Shown here piece by piece: positions 25,588-34,087 of a stretch of DNA of 52,549 nt. The DNA comes from Bacilli bacterium (lineage in GTDB: Bacteria; Bacillota_I; Bacilli_A; ML615J-28; CAG-698), in the NCBI GenBank assembly GCA_017962745.1, contig JAGCUR010000010.1, forward strand, positions 1 to 52,549. The letters are read 5' to 3'. Below the pieces are notes generated by a model, which saw nothing but the letters and a program-made list of their open reading frames with translations, was not told where the DNA came from and did not search any database. Numbering within the stretch: position 1 is the first letter of the stretch; each line of letters opens with the position of its first letter. Both the position numbers and the translations under genes were made by a program.

Positions 25588-27216
25588 TTACATCCAACAA
25601 TCATTATCATTAGTCCATTCCTTACCGATATGCTTCATATATTTAGCAACTTCACGGTTAGGATCTTTACCAAATAATTTATAAGCATCCTGAATTGAAA
25701 TCTTCTTCTTTGGATTAAAAATCGATTTTGGTGGATAAATTATATCGTGAGCATCTAACATTTTACCAAAGTTAATAACTCTTTTCTCAAAATCATTATA
25801 ATCCTTTAGCTCTTTTTTAGTCCAGTTAATTTCACTAATCGCCATTAATCTTGGATATTGATTAAATTCCATCTTGCGGCGATTGCGAATGTACTCTGTC
25901 CAAACTGGTGCTTCAATGCCCTTGATTTGCTTTTCGTATTTGGCATCAATGCCAAGTAAATCTAAATCAACTGAATAAAACGTTGGTAAATCTTTTTGAC
26001 TATATAAATGATTCATATATAAATGGTCATGACTAGAAATAACAATATTATTACCTTTATCAAGCCAATCTAAGACACCATTTTCTTTTAGATCACCAAT
26101 CCAATATTGAATTAGAGTATTACCATCTAAGTTTGATGCTTCAATTGCTTCATTCCAAGCAACCATTGTCTTACCTTTTTTATTTAAATAAGCTAAAACT
26201 TGATTATTAAAGTAACCTTGAAGGTCATTTTCCGATTTCAAGCCTAATTCTTTAATCTTAGCTTGACATTTAGGGCACACTTTCCAAGCATCTTTTGGTA
26301 CTTCATCACCACCAATATGGAAATATGGACCAGGAAATACTTCTACTAATTCATCAATAATATCATAAATGAATTTATAAAGTTCTTCTCCTCCGCAACA
26401 ACCAATGGTTTTACTAACTCCATATCTACTCCAAACTTTAGTTGCTTTTCCTTCACATGAAATTTCAGGATATGATGCAATTGCAGCTACTAAATGACCA
26501 GGCATTTCAATTTCTGGGACTACTGTGATATGAAGCCTCTTAGCGTATTCTACAATCTCTTTCGCATCTTCTTGCGTATAATATTTACCTCTACCATATT
26601 CATGATTATCATATGGCTCTTTTCCTTCATAATAGCCAACTAAATTTAGCGCTACTTTTTCTCTAATTGAGCCAACTTCTGCTAGCTTTGGATACTTCTT
26701 AATCTCAATACGCCAGCCTTGGTCATCCGTAAAGTGCCAATGGAAGCGATTAAGCTTAAGTAGTGCCATCATATCTAGTTGTCTTTTAATCATAGCAACA
26801 CTTGAAAAGTGGCGTGAACAGTCAAGCATAAACCCACGATATGCAAATCTTGGTTCATCATGAATATATACTGCGGGTATTTTAATAGCATCGCTTCCTT
26901 TAAGTGTATCAAGTAGTGCTACTTGTCTTAAAGATTGAATCGCATAAAAAGCGCCGACTTCACTAGTTGCCACAATTTTAATTTGATGAGGCGTAATATT
27001 TAATTCATATTCTTCTTCTTTAAAATTCTTATCAAGAACAAACTTAATATCACCAAGGCGATTTGTATTTAGTCTAAATCCTAAATATTCATCTAGTAAA
27101 TCATTAAAGTATTCTTGGGTTTTTGAAAACTTTCCGCTCATTTGGCATTCACTACTAAGAATAAATGCGCCTTGTTTTCTTTTTAGCTCTATTGGTTTCG
27201 GAATAATGTTAATCAT
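25588..27216 (-). CDS. Beta-N-acetylhexosaminidase, GH20, intracellular
   Basis: Glycoside hydrolase that removes terminal GlcNAc/GalNAc by substrate-assisted catalysis. 542 residues: a GH20b-like N-terminal domain (about 1-120), then the catalytic barrel from RGFMLDCSRHF (about 125) through FHWHFTDDQGWRIEI (about 155-169) to the catalytic pair in HIGGDEVPKDAW near residue 295, and later YWIGD and the W-rich C-terminal loops. There is no signal peptide, so it should act on imported oligosaccharides, for example from host glycans or peptidoglycan. It has its own consensus-like promoter, divergent from the glycerophosphodiesterase. Confidence 0.92.
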   Translation of the reverse strand: MINIIPKPIELKRKQGAFILSSECQMSGKFSKTQEYFNDLLDEYLGFRLNTNRLGDIKFVLDKNFKEEEYELNITPHQIKIVATSEVGAFYAIQSLRQVALLDTLKGSDAIKIPAVYIHDEPRFAYRGFMLDCSRHFSSVAMIKRQLDMMALLKLNRFHWHFTDDQGWRIEIKKYPKLAEVGSIREKVALNLVGYYEGKEPYDNHEYGRGKYYTQEDAKEIVEYAKRLHITVVPEIEMPGHLVAAIASYPEISCEGKATKVWSRYGVSKTIGCCGGEELYKFIYDIIDELVEVFPGPYFHIGGDEVPKDAWKVCPKCQAKIKELGLKSENDLQGYFNNQVLAYLNKKGKTMVAWNEAIEASNLDGNTLIQYWIGDLKENGVLDWLDKGNNIVISSHDHLYMNHLYSQKDLPTFYSVDLDLLGIDAKYEKQIKGIEAPVWTEYIRNRRKMEFNQYPRLMAISEINWTKKELKDYNDFEKRVINFGKMLDAHDIIYPPKSIFNPKKKISIQDAYKLFGKDPNREVAKYMKHIGKEWTNDNDCWM

Positions 27217-27243
27217 AAAGAACTCCTTAATAAATACAATAAG

Positions 27244-27272
27244 ATTATACTTTTTTTTATTTTTTTATTCAA
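27244..27272 (-). promoter_or_regulatory. Promoter of the GH20 gene
   Basis: Minus strand TTGAAT (27267-27272), 17-base A-rich spacer, TATAAT (27244-27249). Confidence 0.78.
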
Positions 27273-27276
27273 TAAA

Positions 27277-27305
27277 TTGAGAAATAAAGCGTTTTAGTTT
27301 ATAAT
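27277..27305 (+). promoter_or_regulatory. Promoter of the glycerophosphodiesterase gene
   Basis: TTGAGA (27277-27282), 17-base spacer, TATAAT (27300-27305), then AAGGAG and ATG at 27330. Its -35 is only 4 bases from the -35 of the divergent GH20 promoter, so the two probably compete for polymerase. Confidence 0.78.
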
Positions 27306-27329
27306 CTAGATATACATAAGGAGAAATTT

Positions 27330-28088
27330 ATGGAAAAAAGAAATTTATATGGCACATGGGTTACCACAAAACTAATCGCGCATCGTGGCTTTCACGATAA
27401 TAATTCTGATGCACCTGAAAACTCCCTTGCAGCATTCAAATTAGCAATTGAAAATGGCTATGCAATGGAAATGGATGTGCAAATGAGTAGTGATGGCGTC
27501 TTAGTAGTATTTCACGATGATACTTTGAATCGCGTTTGTGGAGTAGATGGTAAAATTGCCGCTACCCCAATTGAAGAATTAAAGAAACTTCATTTATATA
27601 ATTCTAATGAACAAATCCCAACTATGGAAGAATTCTTGAATTTAGTAGATGGAAAAGAGCCAATTTTAATCGAAGTAAAAGATCATGCAAATATTGGTGA
27701 ATTAGAACAAAAATTAACTGATATGTTACATAATTATAAAGGTGAATTCATTATTGAATCATTTAATCCATTCATTATTAAATGGTTCTACCAAAATGCA
27801 CCTGAATTTGTAAGAGGTCAGCTATCAACTGACTTCAAGAATGAGAAAATGGCTTGGTATAAAAAGTTCTTACTTCGCCATATGATATTTAATAAATCAA
27901 ATCATTCTGAATTCATTGCATATGATGTAAGAGATATTAAGCGTCCGCAAATCAAACGCATTAAGAAGAAAATGCCAGTTTTAATGTGGACAGTAAGAAA
28001 ACCAGAAGAAATTAATGAATATCGTGAATATTTCGATAACATCATCTTCCAAGATTTTAAACCACGTGACTTTTTTAATGAAAAATAA
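27330..28088 (+). CDS. Glycerophosphodiester phosphodiesterase
   Basis: Cytoplasmic GDPD (UgpQ/GlpQ type), 252 residues, no signal peptide. It splits glycerophosphodiesters to glycerol-3-phosphate and an alcohol. Catalytic motifs: IAHRGF (His near residue 17), SDAPENSLAAF, EMDVQMSSDGVLVVFHDDTL (metal Glu and Asp, general His near 60), and IEVKD near 110. Followed by a strong terminator shared with the opposite-strand gene. Confidence 0.92.
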   Translation: MEKRNLYGTWVTTKLIAHRGFHDNNSDAPENSLAAFKLAIENGYAMEMDVQMSSDGVLVVFHDDTLNRVCGVDGKIAATPIEELKKLHLYNSNEQIPTMEEFLNLVDGKEPILIEVKDHANIGELEQKLTDMLHNYKGEFIIESFNPFIIKWFYQNAPEFVRGQLSTDFKNEKMAWYKKFLLRHMIFNKSNHSEFIAYDVRDIKRPQIKRIKKKMPVLMWTVRKPEEINEYREYFDNIIFQDFKPRDFFNEK

Positions 28089-28121
28089 AACAAAGGGCGA
28101 ATAATATCGCCCTTTATTTTT
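28085..28121. terminator. Bidirectional terminator
   Basis: Stem AAAGGGCGA (28092-28100) / TCGCCCTTT (28107-28115) with T-rich tails on both sides; serves the plus-strand GDPD gene and the minus-strand repeat protein. Confidence 0.88.
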
Positions 28122-28863
28122 ACTTATTATCTTTACTAATAATATATTTAAAGATCTTTTTAATATCTTTAGCATCCATAAATGGATATAAATGATCAAT
28201 GTTTACATATTGATATTTTCCTTTTATGTATTCATCCGCAAACTTTGATAAGCATTCTTGTGATACAAATGGTGCCATCTTTTTTAGCACTTTATTCTTT
28301 TCATGCTTTTCAATAGCATTAATGAATAATAAATCACAATCATCTGTGCATAAGAATGGTGCAATGATGACTAAATTAATATTTTTATATTCTTCATCAC
28401 CATCAAGAATCTTTTCTACCACTTCATGTAAGTCATCTTTATCCATATAAGGTAACATACGGTAAATTCTTGATGCTTTTGATTTAGGATTAGATGTTTC
28501 ATCTTTAAAGAAATCGGCTACTTGGGAAAAAGTTGCTTTGATTTCTTCTTTATTGATTCTTTTTTCGATTTGTTCACCAAGTTTATTGATCTTACGTTCT
28601 AATTTCTTGAAGAACTTTTCATCATCTTTAGCATCTTCTGCTTCAGCTTCATATACTTCTTCATCTTCATCTAATTCTTCATCATCTTCGTCTTCATCAT
28701 CATCAACATCTGCTTCTAATTCATCAAGATAATCATAGAAATCATCTTTTTCATCTTCATCAGTGAAAATTAGACCCGTTTTATCTTCAATATTAACAGC
28801 TTCATCAAAACTTATTTCTTTATAAATTACTTTTCCATCGACAATAGTTCTATTTAAAATCAT
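28120..28863 (-). CDS. Acidic linker protein with C-terminal tandem helical repeats, partner of XRE regulator
   Basis: I do not recognise this 247-residue soluble protein. Residues about 35-75 are extremely acidic (long Asp/Glu runs), followed by a charged helix (FFKKLERKINKLGEQIEKR) to about 115. From about residue 132 to the end I see four tandem units of about 28 residues, each with a hydrophobic-x-P-[FY] start and two helices: MLPYMDKDDLHEVVEKIL, IIAPFLCTDDCDLLFINAI, KMAPFVSQECLSKFADEYI and HLYPFMDAKDIKKIFKYII. The start codon overlaps the stop of the upstream XRE regulator by four bases (ATGA), so translation is coupled. The regulator's C-terminus seems to carry related units. A cofactor or antagonist of that regulator is a reasonable guess, not shown. 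Confidence 0.72.
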   Translation of the reverse strand: MILNRTIVDGKVIYKEISFDEAVNIEDKTGLIFTDEDEKDDFYDYLDELEADVDDDEDEDDEELDEDEEVYEAEAEDAKDDEKFFKKLERKINKLGEQIEKRINKEEIKATFSQVADFFKDETSNPKSKASRIYRMLPYMDKDDLHEVVEKILDGDEEYKNINLVIIAPFLCTDDCDLLFINAIEKHEKNKVLKKMAPFVSQECLSKFADEYIKGKYQYVNIDHLYPFMDAKDIKKIFKYIISKDNK

Positions 28864-29312
28864 TTTTGTGCTCCTTTAACTATATATTTTTGCTCTGTTG
28901 GAGTGAGTTTAGGATATAATTCGGTAAGGTCAGTATTTAATTTATCTTCATTAATTGCTTTTAGAATCATCATTCGCTCTAGTGGAGATAATTGATAAAA
29001 GATATTCGGAATATTAACAATTAACTTATTATTAATTATTGATTCAATAATAAATAATCTATTTTGTCCCTTAAATATATCATTTTCGTCCACATCGATA
29101 TCTTCATCTAAACAAAGCAAATCATCGATCGATATTTTAAATATCTTAGACATCGCAATCAAATCATCAGTTGATGGGATACCAATTCCGGTCTCCCATT
29201 TACTAACAAGTTGACGGGTGACAAACAACTTTTCGGCTAAATCGTCTTGCGTTAAGGCAAGTTTTTTACGGTTAGCCGTTATTTTTTTACCAACCTTTAC
29301 AAAATCTATCAT
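28860..29312 (-). CDS. XRE-family transcription regulator
   Basis: 150 residues. HTH at about 5-62 (RKKLALTQDDLAEKLFVTRQLVSKWETG, the common Firmicute HTH_3 type). After a short acidic hinge (DEDIDVDEND), the C-terminal 65 residues are helical; LSPLERMMILKAINEDKLN and LYPKLTPTEQKYIVKGAQK resemble the repeat unit of the downstream protein. Its own promoter is at 29335-29363. The target genes are unknown; autoregulation of the two-gene unit is likely but not visible as a clear palindrome. Confidence 0.85.
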   Translation of the reverse strand: MIDFVKVGKKITANRKKLALTQDDLAEKLFVTRQLVSKWETGIGIPSTDDLIAMSKIFKISIDDLLCLDEDIDVDENDIFKGQNRLFIIESIINNKLIVNIPNIFYQLSPLERMMILKAINEDKLNTDLTELYPKLTPTEQKYIVKGAQK

Positions 29313-29334
29313 CCTTTTACCCTCTTACAACTCC

Positions 29335-29363
29335 ATTATACGCATCTAATTAAAAGGAGTCAC
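29335..29363 (-). promoter_or_regulatory. Promoter of the XRE / repeat protein pair
   Basis: Minus strand GTGACT (29358-29363), 17-base spacer, TATAAT (29335-29340). Confidence 0.6.
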
Positions 29364-29385
29364 GCAACGCTAAGTTGCATATCAT

Positions 29386-30654
29386 TTATGATACTTTACA
29401 CATCGCTGCAACCGCTGCACCGATTAAATTACGACCTCTTCCATCGATTAAGCGGTAGTATATATGATATTTATCTAATATTTCTTTTAAATAGTCATTA
29501 AATGATTCTTTAAATGTTGGGAGCTTATAGAATGTGGAACCTTCTAAGATGATACCAATCTTATCTACTCCAGATTTAATAGCAAAAGCACCGATTGTTG
29601 TTGCTACAATCTTACTTGCGCGATTGATTAAAGCATAACTAATCTCTTTAAATGTCTCAATATCATCTGAAGAGGCAAAACATTCATCTAAATCATTATG
29701 TAGACCTGCTAAATACATACTAACAAATGATAGTTTAAAGCCTTTATAATCAGGAAGTTTAGTATCTTTAGAAAGTAGGCCATCTTCTACTGCTTTAAGC
29801 GTTGCTTTATAAATAAGACTAGCTAAATATCTTCCACTACTCATCTTTTCAGTTAGAGCTTCATTCTTTAATGCTGATTCATTAGTTAATTCATCATCAA
29901 ATAAACCTCTTGTAAAGCCATTAAAGTTACCAGTTTCCGTATTAATAATCATATCACCTGATAAATTATCAAACTTCTTAATGTTTTTAGAATCTTCAAT
30001 ATAGCAACAATTAAAACCAGTGCCATAAATTGCGCCAACATACTTTTTAAATTCGTGGTCATAATCTAGCATTTTACCACCTAGTAATACAGCAGTTGTA
30101 TCATTTAAAACCACGATCTTTCTCTCAACTGGTGAATATTTCTTAATAGCATCAAGTAAACTCTTACCGACATATTTACCAACTACTTCGATTGCTTTGA
30201 TTTCTTTAGCCCAAGCAACTAGTTTTCCATCTAAGCTAGCATCCATTGCTACTTGATATGAAAAACAAAATCCAATATTAGTTGCTTGATCTAAATATGG
30301 AATACACCTTATAGCGATATAGTCAAAGAATTCATTAGCCGAATATTCTCTATCAACAGCTGGCATTTTATCTTCCGTGCAATCTGTTACTTCAAAGTCT
30401 TTCCCATCATATTTCGCAATGCCTACTCTTAAGTTTGTACCACCAGCATCTACTACGATTACTTTTTCACCCTTTTTTAAGTCAATATTAGGGTTTAAAA
30501 AAGTTGGGATCATTGGAATTGAGCATTCATCAATCGTATTAAAGCGAGCTAAACCTTTATTTATTTCTAAAGTGAACTTATTTAAAGCATCATCAATATT
30601 GATGTTTGAAGCATCCATTTGATATTTCTTTAAAAATTCATTTACTTTACTCAT
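29386..30654 (-). CDS. Hexokinase of the eukaryotic-like (Hexokinase_1/2) family
   Basis: ATP-dependent sugar kinase, 422 residues, of the family typical of eukaryotes rather than bacterial glucokinase/ROK. ATP site VIVVDAGGTNLRVGIAKYDG near residues 65-84, conserved SYQVAMDASLDGKLVAWAKE (sugar-loop region, about 140-160), NDTTAV catalytic Asp near 190, YGTGFNCCYIE near 215, INTETGNFNGF near 240 and EKMSSGRYLASLI near 275 all align with the hexokinase order. Start ATG 30652-30654 is 8 bases after GAGGAG; five more upstream codons would overlap the esterase end. It overlaps the upstream gene by 8 bases. Probably phosphorylates glucose or a related hexose. Confidence 0.85.
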   Translation of the reverse strand: MSKVNEFLKKYQMDASNINIDDALNKFTLEINKGLARFNTIDECSIPMIPTFLNPNIDLKKGEKVIVVDAGGTNLRVGIAKYDGKDFEVTDCTEDKMPAVDREYSANEFFDYIAIRCIPYLDQATNIGFCFSYQVAMDASLDGKLVAWAKEIKAIEVVGKYVGKSLLDAIKKYSPVERKIVVLNDTTAVLLGGKMLDYDHEFKKYVGAIYGTGFNCCYIEDSKNIKKFDNLSGDMIINTETGNFNGFTRGLFDDELTNESALKNEALTEKMSSGRYLASLIYKATLKAVEDGLLSKDTKLPDYKGFKLSFVSMYLAGLHNDLDECFASSDDIETFKEISYALINRASKIVATTIGAFAIKSGVDKIGIILEGSTFYKLPTFKESFNDYLKEILDKYHIYYRLIDGRGRNLIGAAVAAMCKVS

Positions 30655-31645
30655 GAATAATCTCCTCAATCATTTTAATTAACTTAGAAGCAATTTCTTG
30701 ATGGCTCGCTTTACTTGGGTGGGTTGAAACTCCTTTTACATCGCCTTCTAAAAATGCTTCGTGAAGATTAAAGTGATCTTTTTCTTTCATAAATAATTCA
30801 TGCATATTTTTATAATTTAGGGCCTCTTGCATGACACCATAAATTAAAAATATTGGAACATTTGGATATAAATTAGAAAGCTTTACTAATAATTTATGGT
30901 AATCATTTTGAAATTCATCTAATAATTCGCTATTAGTTTTACCTTCTTCACCTGTATAAGTATAGTAATGGAAATCATTACAACCTAAACTAATTAGGAT
31001 AACTTTTGGTTTAACTTGCGTTAAATCATAATCGATAGTCTCAATTACTGCTACTTTATCGATGAATTTAAGCATTGGGCGCCTCATTGGCGTTGTCCAA
31101 GGCGAAAAAGTTAGGCCCCAGCCACTGCCACTTAGAATATTAGGGCTCCAGTTAAAATGTTTAGCAGTTAAATATGCAAAACCATTTAGCCCGTCCGTAT
31201 CAAATAGCGTCTTTTCATCATCTACTTTGCCTAAATTACCGAAAGCAGATACAGTAGAATCCCCAAATACTAATAAATCATATTTATAGACTGGTTTATC
31301 TAAAAATGTGCCTTTTATTTTTAAATCAGTAATAATTACGTGTGATTCAATGGCTTCACTGGCTTTTAATACCTTAATATTGTGAATTTCATCTAAATCG
31401 CTATCAACTAGCGTAAATTCTTCGTTTTGCACCCCAAATTTAAGCTCAATTGCGTTTTTATCGTCATTATCAATAATTACTCGCATCCACGCCTGGTCAG
31501 TTTGACCGATTTTGGCTTGAAGCGAAATAGCGGCAAATTTGCCCTTAAAATTGAATTCAATACCACTTGCGGTGTTATAAATGTATAATTTATCATCGTT
31601 ATAGTAATAACGACCATGAATATAAATATTATTTAATTCAATCAT
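30647..31645 (-). CDS. SGNH/GDSL esterase, CE2-like two-domain
   Basis: 332 residues: an N-terminal beta-sandwich (about 1-118, starting IHGRYYYNDDKLYIYNTASG) then an SGNH hydrolase domain with nucleophile Ser in VFGDSTVSAFG (about 128), the Gly block GSGWGLTFSP, the Asn block LGCNDFHYY and the catalytic His in STHPSKASHQ near the end. This layout fits carbohydrate esterase family 2 (deacetylases of O-acetylated sugars). There is no signal peptide, so it should act in the cytoplasm on imported acetylated glycans. It overlaps mutS2 by 4 bases and is followed directly by the hexokinase, which suggests that the two act in sequence on a sugar (inference). Confidence 0.82.
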   Translation of the reverse strand: MIELNNIYIHGRYYYNDDKLYIYNTASGIEFNFKGKFAAISLQAKIGQTDQAWMRVIIDNDDKNAIELKFGVQNEEFTLVDSDLDEIHNIKVLKASEAIESHVIITDLKIKGTFLDKPVYKYDLLVFGDSTVSAFGNLGKVDDEKTLFDTDGLNGFAYLTAKHFNWSPNILSGSGWGLTFSPWTTPMRRPMLKFIDKVAVIETIDYDLTQVKPKVILISLGCNDFHYYTYTGEEGKTNSELLDEFQNDYHKLLVKLSNLYPNVPIFLIYGVMQEALNYKNMHELFMKEKDHFNLHEAFLEGDVKGVSTHPSKASHQEIASKLIKMIEEIIHE

Positions 31646-33969
31646 TCTTTAAACTCCACAATTGTAGCGCCTTGACCGCCTTCACCATCTTGCCCATAGC
31701 GAAAACTAGCTACATTTTTATTTTCTTTTAAACGTTCTTGCACTAACTTACGGACAGTTCCGGTGCCAAAGCCATGAATAATTGTTACTTGGTGAAGACC
31801 AGAATACATTGCTTCATCTAAATAAGCATCAATTTTATCTTTGGCTTCTTCATACCTCATACCTCTTAAGTCAAGTTTCAAAGAAACTTGCTTACGTGGA
31901 ATGAATGTAGAAGCGGGTTTAGTCTTAACATCGATTTCCGAATCGACTTTCGTTAATCTTAAATCCGATTTAGATAGTTTCATTGTAGCATTACCGATAG
32001 AAACATTATATTTATCATTACCTAAATCTTTAATAACTTTACCATAGCATTCATATGACTTAACATAGACATTATCGCCTACTTTAATTTCTTCTTTCTT
32101 TGGTAAGTCGTTTGATGCGATATATCCCTCTTCTAACATATTAGCTTTATGCTTTAAGTTAGCTAGTTCTGGTAAGGTAACTTTTTTAACTGTCTTTAAT
32201 TCGTCAATTAAATCATTTACTTCTTCCATCTTAGCTTCAATCATCGCTTTAACTTCTTTGTTAGCTTTCGCAATAATTGCTTCTTTAGACTCTTCAATAT
32301 CTTCTAGTTTCTTTGTTTGATCTTCTAGTTTTTGCTTTAATTCTTTTTTCGTATTATCCAATTCTTGGATCTTTTCATCCATCATCTTTGATTGCTTAAC
32401 TAGTTTATCAAGCATCACATTTAAATCATCGCTTCTTGAGAATACATAATCTTCAGCTTTAGCGATAACATCTTTATTTAGACCTAGATTTCTAGCGATA
32501 TTGATCGCATTACTCATACCCGGTACACCAATTAAGAGTCTATAAGTTGGTTTTAGCGTTACTTCATCAAACTCAACGCTTGCGTTGATGATATCTGATG
32601 AATTATAAGCATGCATTTTTAGTTCTGAATAGTGGGATGTAGCGATAACTAGGCAGTTCTTCTTTAATAAAAAGTCAAAGATCGAAATGGCTAAACTAGA
32701 TCCTTCAAGTGGATCAGTTCCACTTCCTAACTCATCTAGTACAACTAGCGAATTATTAGTAACATTATCCATAATGTCGATTACATTCTTTAAGTGCGAT
32801 GAGAATGTAGAAAGGTTGGCTTCGATGCTTTGTTCATCACCGATATCCGCATAAACATTATCAAAAATCATAATGTCAGAATCCGCTTCACATGGTAGTA
32901 ACATGCCAAATTTGACCATTAAAGAAAGTAGGCCAATAGTTTTTAGTAATACTGTTTTACCACCAGTATTAGGACCAGTAATGATAATACCTTTATAATC
33001 TTTACCAATTATAATGTTATTGGCAACCACTTTTGCCACATTCAATAATGGATGTTTAGCACCAATTAAATTAACTATACCATTAGAATTGATATTTGGT
33101 TTTGTACAGTTTAGCCTAATTGCATATTTTGCTTTCGCAAATACGATATCAAGTTTCACAATCTCTTCATATGAGAATGATAATTCATCATAATACGACG
33201 CAATTTTGAAAGATACACTTCTTAAGATGTTATAAATTTCATCTTTTTCTTCTTCATACAAGTGGTTTAGTTTATTTGATGCCTCAAATACACTCAATGG
33301 TTCGATAAATACTGTCTCCCCTGAAGATGATTGGTCGTGAATAATACCTTTGATACTATTTTTATAATCATTTTTAACTGGTATTACATAGCGATCATTT
33401 CTAACAGTTACGATTGATTGGCTAAGTTTATCGCCATTTTTAGAGATGAATTCTTGAAGTTTTGCTTTAATAGCGTTATCTGCTTCTTTAATCTTCTTAC
33501 GAATATCTTTTAAAGCAGGGCTAGCTGAATCTTTAATCTCTCCATATGGCGTAATGATTTCTTTAATACGTAAATTTAAATCTTTTGGATAAGTAATCGA
33601 TTTAATTACCGCACTAAATAGAGGGCTTTCGATTTTGAAATTATCTAGTTTTTCATTGTAAACAAATAAATCTCTAATTGTATCTAAAAAGTTAGATACA
33701 CATGCTAGTTCGTGTTCACTTAAAACGCCTGCTTTATTTACTTTTGATAAGTATAAGCCAACATCATCACTAAAATGGATGGGTATTGATCCCATCCTAT
33801 TCTTTAAAATCACGGCTTCATCGGCGATATCTAGTTTATATTTAAGGATATCAAGTTCAGTTGATAATTCACCTTCTAGAATAATATCCTTACTTTTAGA
33901 TAAAACCGCTTCTTCCGCCACTTGACTTAAGATTTTATCAAATTCTAATAGCTTTGCATACTTATCCAT
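31642..33969 (-). CDS. mutS2: MutS2 ATPase with Smr nuclease domain
   Basis: 775-residue MutS2: N-terminal core/clamp coiled coils, ATPase with Walker A GPNTGGKTVLLKTIG near residue 325 and Walker B region LVVLDELGSGTDPLEGS near 405-420, a long coiled coil (about 505-620), and a C-terminal Smr domain (LDLRGMRYEEAKDKID ... IIHGFGTGTVRK). In Bacilli MutS2 splits collided ribosomes and affects recombination. I chose ATG 33967-33969, 7 bases after GTGAGGT; the longer frame starts in the promoter region. TATAAT boxes lie upstream but no good -35. It ends in TGA, overlapping the esterase ATG. Confidence 0.94.
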   Translation of the reverse strand: MDKYAKLLEFDKILSQVAEEAVLSKSKDIILEGELSTELDILKYKLDIADEAVILKNRMGSIPIHFSDDVGLYLSKVNKAGVLSEHELACVSNFLDTIRDLFVYNEKLDNFKIESPLFSAVIKSITYPKDLNLRIKEIITPYGEIKDSASPALKDIRKKIKEADNAIKAKLQEFISKNGDKLSQSIVTVRNDRYVIPVKNDYKNSIKGIIHDQSSSGETVFIEPLSVFEASNKLNHLYEEEKDEIYNILRSVSFKIASYYDELSFSYEEIVKLDIVFAKAKYAIRLNCTKPNINSNGIVNLIGAKHPLLNVAKVVANNIIIGKDYKGIIITGPNTGGKTVLLKTIGLLSLMVKFGMLLPCEADSDIMIFDNVYADIGDEQSIEANLSTFSSHLKNVIDIMDNVTNNSLVVLDELGSGTDPLEGSSLAISIFDFLLKKNCLVIATSHYSELKMHAYNSSDIINASVEFDEVTLKPTYRLLIGVPGMSNAINIARNLGLNKDVIAKAEDYVFSRSDDLNVMLDKLVKQSKMMDEKIQELDNTKKELKQKLEDQTKKLEDIEESKEAIIAKANKEVKAMIEAKMEEVNDLIDELKTVKKVTLPELANLKHKANMLEEGYIASNDLPKKEEIKVGDNVYVKSYECYGKVIKDLGNDKYNVSIGNATMKLSKSDLRLTKVDSEIDVKTKPASTFIPRKQVSLKLDLRGMRYEEAKDKIDAYLDEAMYSGLHQVTIIHGFGTGTVRKLVQERLKENKNVASFRYGQDGEGGQGATIVEFKE

Positions 33970-34039
33970 ACAATACCTCACTATATAACCATTATACATT
34001 ATATGAAAACATTTTTCATCTACGTTTTATAAATTGGCT

Positions 34040-34068
34040 TTGAAATTATTAGCCCTTTCTTATATAAT
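34040..34068 (+). promoter_or_regulatory. Promoter of rnhC
   Basis: TTGAAA (34040-34045), 17-base spacer, TATAAT (34063-34068), then GAGAGGTAAG before the ATG at 34088. Confidence 0.8.
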
Positions 34069-34087
34069 TTAATTAGAGAGGTAAGTT

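Noticed and set aside
28101-28106. Short inverted repeats throughout the window as a possible CRISPR or dispersed repeat family
   Set aside because: Each hairpin has its own sequence, lies at a gene end and has a U-tract; no repeated unit with regular spacing occurs.
28538-28732. Serine-rich plus-strand ORF
   Set aside because: It is the antisense of the Asp/Glu-rich region of the repeat protein; its composition is explained by GAT/GAA codons read backwards, and it has no ribosome binding site.
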